Positions 1 to 9,955 of a stretch of 64,000 nucleotides of DNA are shown here, piece by piece. The notes beneath the pieces were generated by a model. That model was not told the DNA's origin. It searched no databases and was given only the letters and a program-made list of their open reading frames with translations. This DNA comes from Clostridium lundense DSM 17049. Its GTDB lineage: Bacteria > Bacillota > Clostridia > Clostridiales > Clostridiaceae. Both the position numbers and the translations under genes were made by a program. The first letter of the stretch is position 1. Each line of letters begins with the position of its first letter. The stretch covers positions 1 through 64,000 of the forward strand of contig NZ_JHVC01000010.1 in assembly GCF_000619945.1 (NCBI RefSeq), in the 5' to 3' direction.

Positions 1-325
1 CGAAAGAGGTCAGGTATTAGCAGCACCAGGATCAGTACACCCACACAAGAAATTTGTAGGTCAGGTATACGTATTAAAGAAAGAAGAAGGTGGAAGACAC
101 ACTCCATTCTTTAACGGATATAGACCACAGTTCTACTTCAGAACAACAGACGTTACAGGATCAATCAAATTACCAGAAGGAACAGAAATGGTAATGCCTG
201 GAGACCACATTGATATGGATGTTGAATTAATCACTCCAATCGCAATGGATGAAGGATTAAGATTCGCTATAAGAGAAGGCGGAAGAACAGTTGGTTCAGG
301 AGTTGTTACTACTATAGTTGAATAA
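1..325 (+). CDS. tuf: Elongation factor Tu, C-terminal part (truncated by window edge)
   Basis: Reading from base 2 gives about 107 residues of EF-Tu domains II/III up to the TAA at 323-325, including the [21 protein letters not shown] stretch and the usual C-terminus ending in VVTTIVE. EF-Tu delivers aminoacyl-tRNA to the ribosome. The start and GTPase domain lie outside the window. tuf directly upstream of the S10 operon is the usual clostridial order. A terminator follows immediately. Confidence 0.97.
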   Translation, partial: ERGQVLAAPGSVHPHKKFVGQVYVLKKEEGGRHTPFFNGYRPQFYFRTTDVTGSIKLPEGTEMVMPGDHIDMDVELITPIAMDEGLRFAIREGGRTVGSGVVTTIVE

Positions 326-358
326 TACATTTTATAGAATGTATTTCCTGATATGATG

Positions 359-392
359 TAAAAAAGAAGAGTGACTCTCACTCTTCTTTTTT
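359..392 (+). terminator. Rho-independent terminator after tuf
   Basis: A-run, then a GAAGAGTGA / TCACTCTTC stem with a short CTC loop, then a run of T. It ends the str operon ahead of the S10 promoter. Confidence 0.9.
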
Positions 393-475
393 ACAAAATA
401 TATGTTATAAATTGTACAATTTATAAAAAGTTTAGTATAAGCAATATAATAAATAAAAGTAAAATAAAAAACTAC

Positions 476-504
476 TTGTCAAATTAAAAAAAATATTGTA
501 TACT
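476..504 (+). promoter_or_regulatory. Sigma-A promoter of the S10 operon
   Basis: TTGTCA at 476-481 and TATACT at 499-504 with a 17-bp spacer; transcription would start near 511. It lies between the tuf terminator and the structured leader. Confidence 0.85.
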
Positions 505-510
505 ATAGAA

Positions 511-708
511 GTTGTAATATGGTAACGGCGATGAGGCAAGAGGTTGCCGGGCTTCCGGGTAATTCTTGACTGAGTGAGCTATGGTCTTGAACCAAGCGAC
601 GGTTATTCTGTGTGGTGTTTTTTGCGTTTTACATAATGCAACACCAGGAACAGTTTACAGAATACATCCGCTGTTGTGCGTATGAAGTAAAGCATGCAGG
701 AAAAAGGA
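511..708 (+). ncRNA. Structured 5' leader of the S10 operon (probable r-protein autoregulatory leader)
   Basis: About 200 nt of transcribed leader precede rpsJ. It contains a strong hairpin at 537-568 (CAAGA..GTT..CCGG, GCTT loop, CCGG..TAAT..TCTTG). A second hairpin at about 609-652 pairs GGTGTT..GCGTT with AATGC..AACACC. The stretch is unusually GC-rich for this genome. From memory it resembles the leader candidate described as S10-Clostridia, but I cannot run the covariance model. R-protein feedback on the operon is the likely role; the ligand protein is not established by the sequence. Confidence 0.65.
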
Positions 709-719
709 GGGAAACTAAA

Positions 720-1028
720 ATGGCAAAACAAAAAATAAGAATAAGATTAAAGGCGTTTGATCATACAATATTAGATCAATCAGCTGAAAAAATTGTAGAA
801 ACTGCAAAATCATCAGGAGCAAAGGTAGCAGGACCAGTTCCACTACCAACAGAAAAAGATGTAATAACAGTTTTAAGAGCTCCACATAAATATAAAGATT
901 CAAGAGAGCAGTTTGAAATCAGAACACATAAGAGATTAATAGACATAATCAGTCCTTCACCAAAGACTGTAGATTCATTAATGAGATTAGATTTACCAGC
1001 AGGTGTTGACATTGAAATAAAATTATAA
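720..1028 (+). CDS. rpsJ: 30S ribosomal protein S10
   Basis: 102 residues starting [15 protein letters not shown], the family's usual length and start. S10 sits in the 30S head, and the free protein forms NusB-S10 in transcription antitermination. The frame is open upstream to about 612, but the AAGGAGG at about 704-710 sits correctly only for the ATG at 720, so the upstream extension is leader. First gene of the S10 operon. Confidence 0.97.
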   Translation: MAKQKIRIRLKAFDHTILDQSAEKIVETAKSSGAKVAGPVPLPTEKDVITVLRAPHKYKDSREQFEIRTHKRLIDIISPSPKTVDSLMRLDLPAGVDIEIKL

Positions 1029-1105
1029 TTGTAATAGATTGACCTATTACGAACTATTATGACCGCAATGTGGTCCGCTAATATGTTGAGGAGGTGTAGA
1101 GAACA

Positions 1106-1735
1106 ATGAAAAAAGCTATAATAGGTAAAAAGCTTGGTATGACACAGATATTCGATGAGAATAATAGAGTAGTTCCTGTTACTGTTATTGAAGCAGGTCC
1201 ATGTGTAGTTGTTCAGAAAAAAACTACAGAAAAAGATGGATATGAAGCAATACAGATTGGCTTTGGAACAATAAAAGAAAAATTAGTTAATAAGCCATTA
1301 AAAGGACACTTTGCTAAAGCAGGTGTTGAATTTAAGAGAATGCTTAAAGAGTTCAAACTTGAAAATTCAAATGAATATCAAGTTGGACAGGAAATAAAAG
1401 TAGATATGTTCCAATTAGGAGAAAAAGTTGATGTATCAGGAGTTTCTAAAGGTAAGGGATTCCAGGGTACAATAAAGAGATGGAATGGACACAGAGGACC
1501 TATGACACACGGTTCTAAATTCCATAGAGCAGTTGGTTCAATGGGTGGTTCATCAGATCCATCAAGAACTTTCAAAAATAAAAAGATGCCTGGACATATG
1601 GGTAATGTAAATACAACTGTATTAAATTTAGAAGTTGCAAAAGTAATTGCAGAAAAGAACCTAATTTTAATTAAAGGTGGAGTACCAGGACCAAATAAAG
1701 GTTTTGTAGTAATAAGAAATTCAGTAAAAGCTTAA
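1106..1735 (+). CDS. rplC: 50S ribosomal protein L3
   Basis: 209 residues. It opens with [15 protein letters not shown] and holds the conserved [14 protein letters not shown] and PGHMGN loop that reaches toward the peptidyl-transferase centre. L3 is a primary 23S rRNA binder and nucleates 50S assembly. The start is an ATG behind GAGGAGGTG. Second gene of the S10 operon, full length. Confidence 0.97.
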   Translation: MKKAIIGKKLGMTQIFDENNRVVPVTVIEAGPCVVVQKKTTEKDGYEAIQIGFGTIKEKLVNKPLKGHFAKAGVEFKRMLKEFKLENSNEYQVGQEIKVDMFQLGEKVDVSGVSKGKGFQGTIKRWNGHRGPMTHGSKFHRAVGSMGGSSDPSRTFKNKKMPGHMGNVNTTVLNLEVAKVIAEKNLILIKGGVPGPNKGFVVIRNSVKA

Positions 1736-1760
1736 TTTTCTGTAGAAAGGAGGATACAGG

Positions 1761-2381
1761 ATGTCTACAGTAGGATTATTTAATAAAGAAGGACAAAAAG
1801 TTGGGGATATCCAGCTTGCAGATAACGTATTTGGTGTTGAAGTTAATCAGTATGCTTTACATCAAGTAGTTGTAGCACAGTTAGCAAATAAAAGACAGGG
1901 AACTCAATCAGCAAAAACAAGAGCTGAAGTTTCTGGTGGTGGAATAAAACCTTGGAGACAGAAGGGAACTGGTAGAGCAAGACAAGGTTCTACAAGATCA
2001 CCTCAATGGATACATGGTGGTATAGTATTTGCACCAAAGCCAAGAGATTATAGAGTATCAATTCCAAAGTCAATGAGAAGAGTTGCAATGAAATCAGCTC
2101 TTACATCAAAAGTACAAGACAATCAATTAATAGTTTTAGAAAGTCTTGAATTAGATGCTCCTAAGACAAAAGAAGTAGTTAAAATGTTAAAAGCTTTAAA
2201 TGCTAATAAAACATTAATAGTTACTGCTGACTCAAATGAAAATGTATATAAATCAGCAAGAAATATTGAGGGAGTATGTGTACTTCCTGTTAATAACTTA
2301 AATGTTTATGACATTTTAAAGTATGAAAAGTTTATAGTAACTAAAGATGCTGTATCAAAGATTGAGGAGGTGTATGCATAA
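1761..2381 (+). CDS. rplD: 50S ribosomal protein L4
   Basis: 206 residues with the conserved [19 protein letters not shown] loop at about 62-80, which lines the peptide exit tunnel. In E. coli L4 also represses its own S10 operon through the leader; whether it does so with this unrelated clostridial leader is unknown. ATG behind AAAGGAGG. The stop codon overlaps the rplW start by one base (TAATG), so the two are translationally coupled. Confidence 0.97.
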   Translation: MSTVGLFNKEGQKVGDIQLADNVFGVEVNQYALHQVVVAQLANKRQGTQSAKTRAEVSGGGIKPWRQKGTGRARQGSTRSPQWIHGGIVFAPKPRDYRVSIPKSMRRVAMKSALTSKVQDNQLIVLESLELDAPKTKEVVKMLKALNANKTLIVTADSNENVYKSARNIEGVCVLPVNNLNVYDILKYEKFIVTKDAVSKIEEVYA

Positions 2382-2674
2382 TGAAGCTAACAAATTATGA
2401 TATAATCAGAAGACCTGTTATAACTGAAAAGAGTATGGCTTCTATGACTGATAAGAAATACACCTTTATCGTTGATAAGCATGTAAATAAGTGCCAGATA
2501 AGAAAAGCTATAGAAGAAGTTTTCGGAGTAGAAGTTGCTGAAGTAAAAACTGCAAACTACTTAGGAAAAAACAAAAGAGTAGGAGTTCATTTCGGAAAAA
2601 GACCAGATTACAAAAAAGCTATCATTAAATTAACTGAAGGTAGCAAAGCTATTGAGTTCTTTGAAGGAATGTAA
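2381..2674 (+). CDS. rplW: 50S ribosomal protein L23
   Basis: 97 residues with the family hallmark RPVITEKS near the N-terminus and the KYTFIVD strand. L23 lies at the tunnel exit and is the docking site for trigger factor and SRP. It starts at the ATG overlapping the rplD stop codon. Normal length for a bacterial L23. Confidence 0.97.
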   Translation: MKLTNYDIIRRPVITEKSMASMTDKKYTFIVDKHVNKCQIRKAIEEVFGVEVAEVKTANYLGKNKRVGVHFGKRPDYKKAIIKLTEGSKAIEFFEGM

Positions 2675-2743
2675 TCTCTAGTGAATATAAATAAAGCGCT
2701 ATTGGTTGTAAGCCAGATAAGCTCAAGATAAGGAGGTAACAAA

Positions 2744-3574
2744 ATGGCTGTTAAAGGTTTTAAACCTACTACCCCTGCTAGAAGACAGATGACTGTATGT
2801 ACATATAGTGAAATCACAACAGATTCACCAGAAAAGTCACTTCTAGTAGCATTAAAAAATACTGGTGGTAGAAATAATAATGGTAAAATAACTGTTCGTC
2901 ATCGTGGTGGCGGAGCTAAGAGAAAATATAGATTAATAGATTTTAAGAGAGATAAGGATGGTATTCCAGCAAAAGTTGCTACAGTAGAATACGATCCAAA
3001 TAGAACAGCATTCATAGCACTTGTTGTTTATGCCGATGGAGAAAAGAGATATATCATAGCTCCAGACGGATTAAAAGTTGGAGATACAGTTTACTCAGGT
3101 CCAGAATCAGATATAAAGGTTGGAAACTGTCTTCCACTTAAGAACATACCAGTTGGTACATTCGTTCACAACATAGAATTATCAAAAGGTAAAGGTGCTC
3201 AGCTTGTTAGATCAGCTGGAAGTTCAGCTCAGTTAATGGCTAAAGAAGGCGATTATGCAACATTAAGACTTCCAAGTGGTGAAATGAGATATGTAAGAAT
3301 AGAATGCAGAGCAACAATAGGAACAGTTTCAAACTTAACAAGTGAAATTGTTAATATTGGTAAAGCTGGTAGAAAGAGACACATGGGCTTCAGACCTACA
3401 GTTAGAGGTTCTGTAATGAATCCTAATGACCATCCACATGGTGGTGGTGAAGGTAGATCACCAATTGGACACCCAGGTCCACTTACTCCATGGGGTAAAC
3501 CAGCTCTTGGATACAAGACAAGAAAGCATAAAAAATACTCTGATAGATTTATTATTAAGAGAAGAAATGACTAA
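2744..3574 (+). CDS. rplB: 50S ribosomal protein L2
   Basis: 276 residues. The conserved [19 protein letters not shown] segment near residues 223-241 includes the histidine next to the peptidyl-transferase centre. L2 is required for subunit association and peptide-bond formation. ATG behind AAGGAGG. Full length. Confidence 0.98.
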   Translation: MAVKGFKPTTPARRQMTVCTYSEITTDSPEKSLLVALKNTGGRNNNGKITVRHRGGGAKRKYRLIDFKRDKDGIPAKVATVEYDPNRTAFIALVVYADGEKRYIIAPDGLKVGDTVYSGPESDIKVGNCLPLKNIPVGTFVHNIELSKGKGAQLVRSAGSSAQLMAKEGDYATLRLPSGEMRYVRIECRATIGTVSNLTSEIVNIGKAGRKRHMGFRPTVRGSVMNPNDHPHGGGEGRSPIGHPGPLTPWGKPALGYKTRKHKKYSDRFIIKRRND

Positions 3575-3643
3575 TTTGAAGAGAATATCTCTATTCTCTT
3601 CAATAGTTGTTAATAAGGTTTATATGAAGGGAGGCCAATTAAG

Positions 3644-3928
3644 TTGAGTAGATCCATTAAAAAAGGACCTTTTGTTCATGAAGGGCTTTTAAAGAAAATA
3701 AACGAGATGAATAAAATTGGTGAAAAGAAAGTAATAAAGACATGGTCAAGAAGTTCAACTATTTTTCCACAGATGATAGGCCACACTATAGCTGTACATG
3801 ATGGAAGAAAACATGTTCCTGTATATATTTCAGAAGACATGGTTGGACATAAATTAGGAGAGTTCGTATTAACTAGAACATTTAAAGGCCATGTAGATAA
3901 GACAGAAAAGTCATCTGGCTCAAGATAG
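3644..3928 (+). CDS. rpsS: 30S ribosomal protein S19
   Basis: 94 residues starting at a TTG codon ([14 protein letters not shown]) behind GGGAGG. The conserved [23 protein letters not shown] block is present. S19 sits in the 30S head beside S13 and contacts the 23S rRNA bridge. Length matches the family. Confidence 0.97.
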   Translation: MSRSIKKGPFVHEGLLKKINEMNKIGEKKVIKTWSRSSTIFPQMIGHTIAVHDGRKHVPVYISEDMVGHKLGEFVLTRTFKGHVDKTEKSSGSR

Positions 3929-3950
3929 TGCAGGAAGGAGGTAATAGTCA

Positions 3951-4286
3951 ATGGAAGCTAAAGCAATAGCTAAGTATGTGAGAATGTCCTCAATGAAAAT
4001 AGGGATCGTTCTTGATTTAATAAGAGGTAAAAATGTAAATGAGGCTTTTGCAATATTACAATATACACCAAAAGATGCGGCTGTAGTAGTTAATAAGGTT
4101 TTAAAGTCAGCTGTAGCTAACGCTGAAAATAATTTAAATTTAGATACAAATAGATTATACGTTGCTGAAGCTTACGCTTGTGAAGGACCAATATTAAAAA
4201 GATTTCAGCCACATGCACAAGGTAGAGCGTTTAGAATAAACAAAAGAACTAGTCATGTTACTTTAGTTGTTAAGGAAAGAGCTTAA
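3951..4286 (+). CDS. rplV: 50S ribosomal protein L22
   Basis: 111 residues. The C-terminal beta-hairpin [21 protein letters not shown] lines the exit tunnel near the macrolide site. L22 contacts all 23S domains and is an early assembly protein. ATG behind AAGGAGG. Family length, S10 operon position. Confidence 0.97.
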   Translation: MEAKAIAKYVRMSSMKIGIVLDLIRGKNVNEAFAILQYTPKDAAVVVNKVLKSAVANAENNLNLDTNRLYVAEAYACEGPILKRFQPHAQGRAFRINKRTSHVTLVVKERA

Positions 4287-4303
4287 AAGAAGGAGGGAAA
4301 TAG

Positions 4304-4972
4304 ATGGGACAGAAAGTACATCCACACGGCTTAAGAGTTGGAGTTATAAAAGATTGGGATGCTAAGTGGTATGCTGATAAGAAGAATTTTGCAGATAATT
4401 TAGTTGAAGATAATCTTATAAGAGAATATGTAAAGAATAAAGCTTACTCAGCTGGAGTTTCAAAAATTGAAATCGAAAGAGCTGCAAAGAGAGTAAAGCT
4501 AAATATATACACTGCTAAACCAGGTATGATAATCGGAAAAGGCGGTCAAGGAATTGACGCTTTAAAGAAGGAACTTTTAACTTTAGTTAAAGATGATAAA
4601 AATGTTTTAATAAACATTGTAGAAGTTAAAGCACCAGAAACTAATGCACAGTTAATGGCAGAAAACGTAGCTCAACAGCTTGAAAAGAGAATATCATTCA
4701 GAAGAGCTATGAAACAAACAATTCAAAGAGCAATGAAATCAGGAGTTAAGGGAGTTAAGACTTCTTGTTCAGGAAGACTTGGCGGAGCTGATATTGCTAG
4801 AACAGAACAGTATCATGAAGGAACAATTCCTCTACAGACTTTAAGAGCTGATATAGATTACGGCTTTGCAGAAGCTGATACTACATATGGAAAAATTGGA
4901 GTAAAAGTATGGGTATATAGAGGTGAAGTTCTTCCAGCTAAGAAAGAAATAAAGGAAGAAGTTAATGCATAA
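4304..4972 (+). CDS. rpsC: 30S ribosomal protein S3
   Basis: 222 residues starting [14 protein letters not shown]. The KH domain [12 protein letters not shown] motif is at about 75-86 and the C-terminal domain contains [13 protein letters not shown]3 forms part of the mRNA entry tunnel and helicase site. AAGGAGG precedes the ATG by a normal distance. Full length. Confidence 0.98.
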   Translation: MGQKVHPHGLRVGVIKDWDAKWYADKKNFADNLVEDNLIREYVKNKAYSAGVSKIEIERAAKRVKLNIYTAKPGMIIGKGGQGIDALKKELLTLVKDDKNVLINIVEVKAPETNAQLMAENVAQQLEKRISFRRAMKQTIQRAMKSGVKGVKTSCSGRLGGADIARTEQYHEGTIPLQTLRADIDYGFAEADTTYGKIGVKVWVYRGEVLPAKKEIKEEVNA

Positions 4973-4989
4973 GGAAGGAGGAATATGAC

Positions 4990-5433
4990 ATGTTAATGCC
5001 TAAAAGAGTTAAACATCGTAAGGTACAACGTGGCAGAATGAAAGGTAAGGCTACAAGAGGTAACTTTATAGCATATGGTGATTTTGGTATTCAAGCTACA
5101 GAATGCGGATGGATTACAAGTAATCAGATAGAATCTGCCAGAATAGCTATTAATAGATATATAAAAAGAGGAGGAAAACTTTGGATAAAGATTTTCCCAG
5201 ACAAACCAGTTACTGAAAAACCTGCTGAAACACGTATGGGTTCCGGTAAAGGATCACCAGAATACTGGGTAGCAGTTGTAAAGCCTGGTAGGGTATTATT
5301 TGAATTAACAGGTGTTGATGAAAAGGTTGCAAGAGAAGCTATGAGACTTGCTGCACATAAACTTCCAGTATCAACAAAGTTTGTTAAGAGATCAGATTTT
5401 GAAGAAATGGGTGGTGAAATCAATGAAGGCTAG
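4990..5433 (+). CDS. rplP: 50S ribosomal protein L16
   Basis: 147 residues starting [15 protein letters not shown], with the [17 protein letters not shown] motif near 74-90 that contacts the A-site tRNA elbow region. The second Met (codon 3) is also a possible start; the first is better spaced from the GGAGG. It overlaps rpmC by 11 bases, implying coupling. Confidence 0.97.
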   Translation: MLMPKRVKHRKVQRGRMKGKATRGNFIAYGDFGIQATECGWITSNQIESARIAINRYIKRGGKLWIKIFPDKPVTEKPAETRMGSGKGSPEYWVAVVKPGRVLFELTGVDEKVAREAMRLAAHKLPVSTKFVKRSDFEEMGGEINEG

Positions 5434-5635
5434 AGAATTACAGGAATTAAGAAAAAGTAGTCCTCAAGATTTAACAGGTAAATTAAATGATCTTAAGGGC
5501 GAATTATTTAACCTTAGATTTCAGTTAGCTACTGGTCAATTAGAAAACCCAATGAGAATAAGAGAAGTAAAGAAATCTATAGCCCAGATTAAGACCATCC
5601 TTAGAGAAGAAGAACTAAGGAACTTTGAGCAGTAA
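5423..5635 (+). CDS. rpmC: 50S ribosomal protein L29
   Basis: 70 residues starting [13 protein letters not shown] and ending in the usual helical [14 protein letters not shown] segment. L29 lies at the tunnel exit beside L23. The frame is open further upstream inside rplP, but homologous L29 proteins begin at this ATG, which overlaps the end of rplP. Confidence 0.96.
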   Translation: MKARELQELRKSSPQDLTGKLNDLKGELFNLRFQLATGQLENPMRIREVKKSIAQIKTILREEELRNFEQ

Positions 5636-5656
5636 AATTGAAGGGAGGTTTGTCCT

Positions 5657-5911
5657 GTGGAAAGAGCAAATAGAAAGACAAGAATAGGTAAAGTTGTTTC
5701 TGATAAAATGGATAAAACTGTTGTTGTTGCAGTTGAAACTAAGGTTCGCCATCCACTATACGGAAAAACTGTAAACAGAACAACAAAGTTTAAAGCTCAT
5801 GATGAAAATAACGAAGCTAAAGTTAACGATAGAGTTTTAATAATGGAAACAAGACCTCTATCAAAGGATAAGAGATGGAGAATTGTGGAAATCGTTGAAA
5901 AAGCTAAATAG
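5657..5911 (+). CDS. rpsQ: 30S ribosomal protein S17
   Basis: 84 residues from a GTG codon behind GGGAGG. The family motif [14 protein letters not shown] is near residue 12, and HPLYGK and [12 protein letters not shown] follow. S17 is an OB-fold primary 16S rRNA binder. Confidence 0.97.
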   Translation: MERANRKTRIGKVVSDKMDKTVVVAVETKVRHPLYGKTVNRTTKFKAHDENNEAKVNDRVLIMETRPLSKDKRWRIVEIVEKAK

Positions 5912-5940
5912 TGTTAGAAAGCTGAAAGGAGGGTATTTTA

Positions 5941-6309
5941 ATGATTCAGCAGCAAACTATGCTAAGAGTTGCAGATAACTCTGGTGCTAAAGAAATTATG
6001 TGTATAAGAGTACTAGGTGGTTCCAAGAGAAAATGGGGTAACATCGGAGATATAATAGTTGCTAGCGTTAAAAGTGCAACACCAGGCGGTGTTGTTAAAA
6101 AAGGCGATGTTGTTAAGGCAGTAGTTGTAAGATCTGTAAAAGGTTTAAGAAGAGCAGATGGTTCATACATCAGATTTGATGAGAATGCCGCTGTTATAAT
6201 AAAAGATGATAAACAGCCAAAAGGAACTCGTATCTTCGGACCTGTTGCAAGGGAGCTAAGAGATAAAGATTTTACAAAAATATTATCACTAGCACCTGAA
6301 GTTCTATAA
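5941..6309 (+). CDS. rplN: 50S ribosomal protein L14
   Basis: 122 residues starting [18 protein letters not shown], the standard start. L14 forms intersubunit bridge B8 and is the target of the silencing factor RsfS. ATG behind AAAGGAGGG. Full length; begins the spc-operon gene order. Confidence 0.98.
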   Translation: MIQQQTMLRVADNSGAKEIMCIRVLGGSKRKWGNIGDIIVASVKSATPGGVVKKGDVVKAVVVRSVKGLRRADGSYIRFDENAAVIIKDDKQPKGTRIFGPVARELRDKDFTKILSLAPEVL

Positions 6310-6327
6310 GATAGGGAGGTGGCTTAA

Positions 6328-6648
6328 ATGCAGAATAAAGTACATGTTAGAAAAAAGGATACAGTAATGGTTATATCCGGAAAAGATAAGGGAAAAATAG
6401 GTGAAGTTTTAAGCGTATTCCCTAAGCATAATAAAGTATTAGTTAAAGGTGTTAACGTAGTTACTAAACACCAGAAACCAAATAGAGAAAATATGCAAGG
6501 TGGAATTGTTCATAAAGAAGCACCTATATATAGCTCAAAAGTTATGTTATACTGTACAAAATGTAAATCAGTAACAAGAATTAGTCATAAGATATTAGAT
6601 GACGGAACTAAAGTAAGAGTTTGTAAAAAGTGCGGAGAAACATTCTAA
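6328..6648 (+). CDS. rplX: 50S ribosomal protein L24
   Basis: 106 residues with an N-terminal KOW motif ([15 protein letters not shown]). The C-terminal C-x2-C ... C-x2-C pair (CTKC, CKKC) suggests bound zinc. L24 initiates 50S assembly near the tunnel exit. ATG behind GGGAGGTGG. Confidence 0.97.
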   Translation: MQNKVHVRKKDTVMVISGKDKGKIGEVLSVFPKHNKVLVKGVNVVTKHQKPNRENMQGGIVHKEAPIYSSKVMLYCTKCKSVTRISHKILDDGTKVRVCKKCGETF

Positions 6649-6669
6649 TCTTGAAAGGAGGTCCAACTA

Positions 6670-7212
6670 ATGATTCCAAGATTACAGGAAAAATACGAAA
6701 AAGAAGTAATTCCAGCTTTAATGGAAAAGTTCGGATATAAAAATATAATGGAAGTTCCAAAACTTGAAAAGATAGTTATCAACATGGGTGTTGGAGAAGC
6801 TAAAGAAAATCAAAAAATATTAGAATCAGCAGTAAGTGATTTAAGCATTATTACAGGACAAAAACCTGTATTAACAAGAGCTAAAAAATCAATAGCTAAC
6901 TTTAAAATAAGAGAGAATATGCCAATCGGATGTAAAGTTACTTTAAGAAAACAAAAGATGTATGAGTTTGCAGATAAGTTAATGAATGTTGCACTACCAA
7001 GAGTAAGAGATTTTAGAGGAATTTCAGATAAGTCTTTTGACGGTAGAGGAAACTATTCTTTAGGAGTAAAAGAACAACTTATATTCCCTGAAATTGAATA
7101 CGACAAAATTGATAAAGTAAGAGGTATGGATATAATATTTGTTACTACTGCAAAGACTGACGAGGAAGCAAGAGAGTTATTAAGATTCCTTGGAATGCCA
7201 TTTGCTCAATAA
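6670..7212 (+). CDS. rplE: 50S ribosomal protein L5
   Basis: 180 residues starting [17 protein letters not shown], with the conserved [11 protein letters not shown] strand and [12 protein letters not shown]5 binds 5S rRNA and contacts S13 in the central protuberance. ATG behind AAAGGAGG. Family length of about 179. Confidence 0.98.
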   Translation: MIPRLQEKYEKEVIPALMEKFGYKNIMEVPKLEKIVINMGVGEAKENQKILESAVSDLSIITGQKPVLTRAKKSIANFKIRENMPIGCKVTLRKQKMYEFADKLMNVALPRVRDFRGISDKSFDGRGNYSLGVKEQLIFPEIEYDKIDKVRGMDIIFVTTAKTDEEARELLRFLGMPFAQ

Positions 7213-7227
7213 TAAGGAGGGAAAATT

Positions 7228-7413
7228 GTGGCACGTAAGGCTTTAATAGAAAAGTGGAAAAAAGAACCAAAATATTCAACAAGAGCTTACACAAGATGTA
7301 GAATTTGTGGAAGACCACATTCCGTTTTAAAGAAGTTCGGTATATGCCGTATTTGTTTTAGAGAACTTGCATACAAAGGTGAAATACCTGGATGTAAGAA
7401 AGCAAGTTGGTAA
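7228..7413 (+). CDS. rpsN: 30S ribosomal protein S14, zinc-binding type
   Basis: 61 residues from a GTG codon. It has the short C+ form: CRIC and, 15 residues on, CRIC, a four-cysteine zinc site, with the typical PGCKKASW end. S14 completes the 30S head. The zinc-free long paralogue used under zinc limitation is not in this window. Confidence 0.97.
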   Translation: MARKALIEKWKKEPKYSTRAYTRCRICGRPHSVLKKFGICRICFRELAYKGEIPGCKKASW

Positions 7414-7441
7414 TTTGTTATAGGAAAGGAGGCACATAGAT

Positions 7442-7840
7442 ATGGTAATGACTGACCCAATCGCAGATTTACTAACACGTATTAGAAATGCTAATATAGT
7501 TAGACATGAAACAGTAGAAGTACCTTCTTCAAATATAAAGAAGGCTGTTGCAAATATAATGCTTCAAGAAGGATATATAAAAGACATTGAGGAATACAAT
7601 GATGGTTCAGTTCCAATGTTAAAATTAACAATGAAATATGGTCAGAATAAAGAAAGAGTTATAACTGGCTTAAAAAGAATATCAAAACCAGGTTTAAGAG
7701 TATATTGCAGAACAGAGGAAATTCCTAAGGTTTTAAATGGTTTAGGAGTTGCAATCATATCCACTTCAAAAGGAATAGTAACAGATAAAGAAGCAAGAAA
7801 ATTATCAGTAGGTGGAGAAGTACTTTGTTATATTTGGTAA
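7442..7840 (+). CDS. rpsH: 30S ribosomal protein S8
   Basis: 132 residues opening [16 protein letters not shown] after two extra residues (ATG at 7442; the second Met at codon 3 is an equally plausible start). The C-terminal [18 protein letters not shown] block binds the 16S central domain. S8 represses the spc operon in E. coli. Behind AAAGGAGG. Confidence 0.97.
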   Translation: MVMTDPIADLLTRIRNANIVRHETVEVPSSNIKKAVANIMLQEGYIKDIEEYNDGSVPMLKLTMKYGQNKERVITGLKRISKPGLRVYCRTEEIPKVLNGLGVAIISTSKGIVTDKEARKLSVGGEVLCYIW

Positions 7841-7862
7841 TGAAGGAACAGGAGGTGTAATC

Positions 7863-8405
7863 ATGTCAAGAATAGGAAGACTTCCAATAGCTATACCAAA
7901 TGGTGTAACAGTTACAGTAACACCAGACAACGTTGTTACTGTTAAGGGACCAAAAGGTCAACTTACAAAGAATATGCATCCTGCTATTAACATAGCTGTT
8001 GAAAGTAATTCAGTAGTAGTTACAAGAAATAATGATCAAAAAGAAAATAGAGCTCTTCATGGATTAACAAGAGCATTAATAAATAATATGGTTTTAGGAG
8101 TAACTGAAGGATATAAGAAAACATTAGAATTAGTTGGTGTAGGTTATAGAGCCCAGTTACAAGGAAAAAAATTAGTATTAAATCTTGGATTCTCACATCC
8201 AGTTGAAATAAATCCAGTTGAAGGCGTAGACTTCCAGCTTGAAGGTGCTAATAAAATACACGTTATGGGTATTGACAAAGAAGTAGTAGGAAGTGTAGCA
8301 GCTGATATAAGAACATGGAGAAAACCTGAACCTTACAAAGGAAAAGGTATTAAATACGTTGATGAAGTTATCAGACGTAAGGAAGGTAAAACTGGTAAAA
8401 AATAA
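7863..8405 (+). CDS. rplF: 50S ribosomal protein L6
   Basis: 180 residues starting [15 protein letters not shown]. It has two repeated alpha/beta domains and the [14 protein letters not shown] motif near the C-terminus. L6 binds beside the sarcin-ricin loop. An in-frame ATG at 7812 inside rpsH is rejected because ACAGGAGGTG sits just before 7863. Confidence 0.97.
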   Translation: MSRIGRLPIAIPNGVTVTVTPDNVVTVKGPKGQLTKNMHPAINIAVESNSVVVTRNNDQKENRALHGLTRALINNMVLGVTEGYKKTLELVGVGYRAQLQGKKLVLNLGFSHPVEINPVEGVDFQLEGANKIHVMGIDKEVVGSVAADIRTWRKPEPYKGKGIKYVDEVIRRKEGKTGKK

Positions 8406-8430
8406 ATAATTAAGAAAGGAGTGAGTCTCT

Positions 8431-8790
8431 ATGTTTAATAAACAGGACAGAAAAAAATTAAGAGTTAAACGTCACTTAAGAGTTCGTAAAAAAGTTTCTG
8501 GAACTCCAGAGATGCCAAGACTTGCAGTATATAGAAGTGAAAAGAATATATACGCTCAGATAATAGATGATGCTAATGGTATAACTTTAGTTGCCGCATC
8601 AAGTTTAGATAAAGAATTCGATGGTATGGGAAGCAACAAAGAAGGTGCTAAATTAGTAGGCGCATTATTAGCTAAAAAAGCATTAGAAAAAGGCATTAAT
8701 GCAGTTGTTTTTGATAGAGGCGGATACATTTATCACGGAAGAATAAAAGAACTTGCTGATGGTGCAAGAGAAGCAGGTTTACAGTTCTAA
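8431..8790 (+). CDS. rplR: 50S ribosomal protein L18
   Basis: 119 residues with [18 protein letters not shown] and the C-terminal [24 protein letters not shown] signature. L18 binds 5S rRNA with L5. ATG behind AAAGGAGTG. Full length. Confidence 0.97.
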   Translation: MFNKQDRKKLRVKRHLRVRKKVSGTPEMPRLAVYRSEKNIYAQIIDDANGITLVAASSLDKEFDGMGSNKEGAKLVGALLAKKALEKGINAVVFDRGGYIYHGRIKELADGAREAGLQF

Positions 8791-8806
8791 AAAAGGAGGG
8801 AAATAA

Positions 8807-9304
8807 ATGAGAATAGATCCTAGCACTTTGGAATTAAAAGAAAAAGTTGTATTTATAAATAGAGTTGCTAAGGTTGTAAAAGGTGGTAGAAACTTTAGAT
8901 TCAGCGCCCTCGTAGTTGTTGGAGATGAGAATGGCCATGTAGGCGTTGGTATGGGAAAATCTATCGAAATACCTGAAGCTATAAGAAAAGGTATAGAAGA
9001 TGCAAAGAAAAACTTAGTAGAAGTACCAATGGTAGGAACAACAATACCACATGATTTACAGGGAGAATTTGGAACAGGAAGAGTTCTTCTTATGACTGCT
9101 AGTGAAGGTACAGGAGTTATAGCTGGTGGTCCAGTAAGAGCCGTACTTGAACTTGCAGGACTTAAAGATGTTAGAGCTAAATCTTTAGGTTCTAACAATC
9201 CAAGAAACATGGTTAACGCTACAATTAACGGTTTATCAAGATTAAGAACAGCTGAGCAGATAGCTAAGCTAAGAGGCAAAACCGTTGAAGAGATTTTAGG
9301 TTAG
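8807..9304 (+). CDS. rpsE: 30S ribosomal protein S5
   Basis: 165 residues with the N-terminal dsRBD-like fold ([22 protein letters not shown]) and a C-terminal domain containing [12 protein letters not shown]5 acts in decoding fidelity and the mRNA helicase site. ATG behind AAAGGAGGG. Confidence 0.97.
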   Translation: MRIDPSTLELKEKVVFINRVAKVVKGGRNFRFSALVVVGDENGHVGVGMGKSIEIPEAIRKGIEDAKKNLVEVPMVGTTIPHDLQGEFGTGRVLLMTASEGTGVIAGGPVRAVLELAGLKDVRAKSLGSNNPRNMVNATINGLSRLRTAEQIAKLRGKTVEEILG

Positions 9305-9315
9305 GAGGGATAGCC

Positions 9316-9498
9316 TTGGCTAAACTTAAAATAACTTTAAAGAAGAGTATAATTGGTAGAAAAAAAGACCACATAGCTACTGTTAATGCTCTTGGATTAA
9401 AGACAATAGGAAAAACAGTTGAGCAGAACGATACTCCTCAAATCAGAGGTATGATAAATAAAGTAAGTTATCTTTTAGAAGTAGAAGAATTACAGTAA
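9316..9498 (+). CDS. rpmD: 50S ribosomal protein L30
   Basis: 60 residues from a TTG codon behind TAGGAGGG, starting [11 protein letters not shown]. It includes the family segment [25 protein letters not shown]. Normal length for the short bacterial L30. Confidence 0.96.
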   Translation: MAKLKITLKKSIIGRKKDHIATVNALGLKTIGKTVEQNDTPQIRGMINKVSYLLEVEELQ

Positions 9499-9513
9499 GA
9501 GGAGGTGTAAAAT

Positions 9514-9954
9514 ATGAAACTTCATGAATTAAGACCAGCAGAAGGTTCAAGAAAAGCTCCAAAGAGAGTAGGTAGAGGTACTGGATCAGGACTTGGTAGA
9601 AACGCAGGAAAAGGTGAAAAGGGACAGAAAGCTAGATCCGGTGGCGGAGTAAGACCAGGTTTCGAAGGCGGACAGATGCCTTTATATAGAAGATTACCTA
9701 AAAGAGGATTCACTAATATATTTGCTAAAAGATTTGAAGCTATCAATGTTGATAGATTAAATATATTTGAAAATGGAACAATTGTAACTCCAGAATTATT
9801 AGTGGAAAAAGGAATTATAGGGAAAATATATGATGGAGTTAAGATTTTAGGAAACGGCGACTTAGAAAAGAACTTAACAGTTAAGGCTACAAAGTTCTCT
9901 AAAGCAGCAGCTGAAAAGATAGAAGCGGCTGGAGGAAAAGTTGAGGTGATATAA
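9514..9954 (+). CDS. rplO: 50S ribosomal protein L15
   Basis: 146 residues starting [14 protein letters not shown]. The glycine/arginine-rich N-terminal extension [21 protein letters not shown] threads into 23S rRNA, followed by [18 protein letters not shown]. Last r-protein before secY; one base separates its stop from the secY GTG. Confidence 0.97.
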   Translation: MKLHELRPAEGSRKAPKRVGRGTGSGLGRNAGKGEKGQKARSGGGVRPGFEGGQMPLYRRLPKRGFTNIFAKRFEAINVDRLNIFENGTIVTPELLVEKGIIGKIYDGVKILGNGDLEKNLTVKATKFSKAAAEKIEAAGGKVEVI

Positions 9955-9955
9955 G

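Noticed and set aside
612..719. N-terminal extension of S10 from an upstream ATG
   Set aside because: The region is structured leader RNA and the ribosome binding site sits before 720, where all S10 proteins begin.
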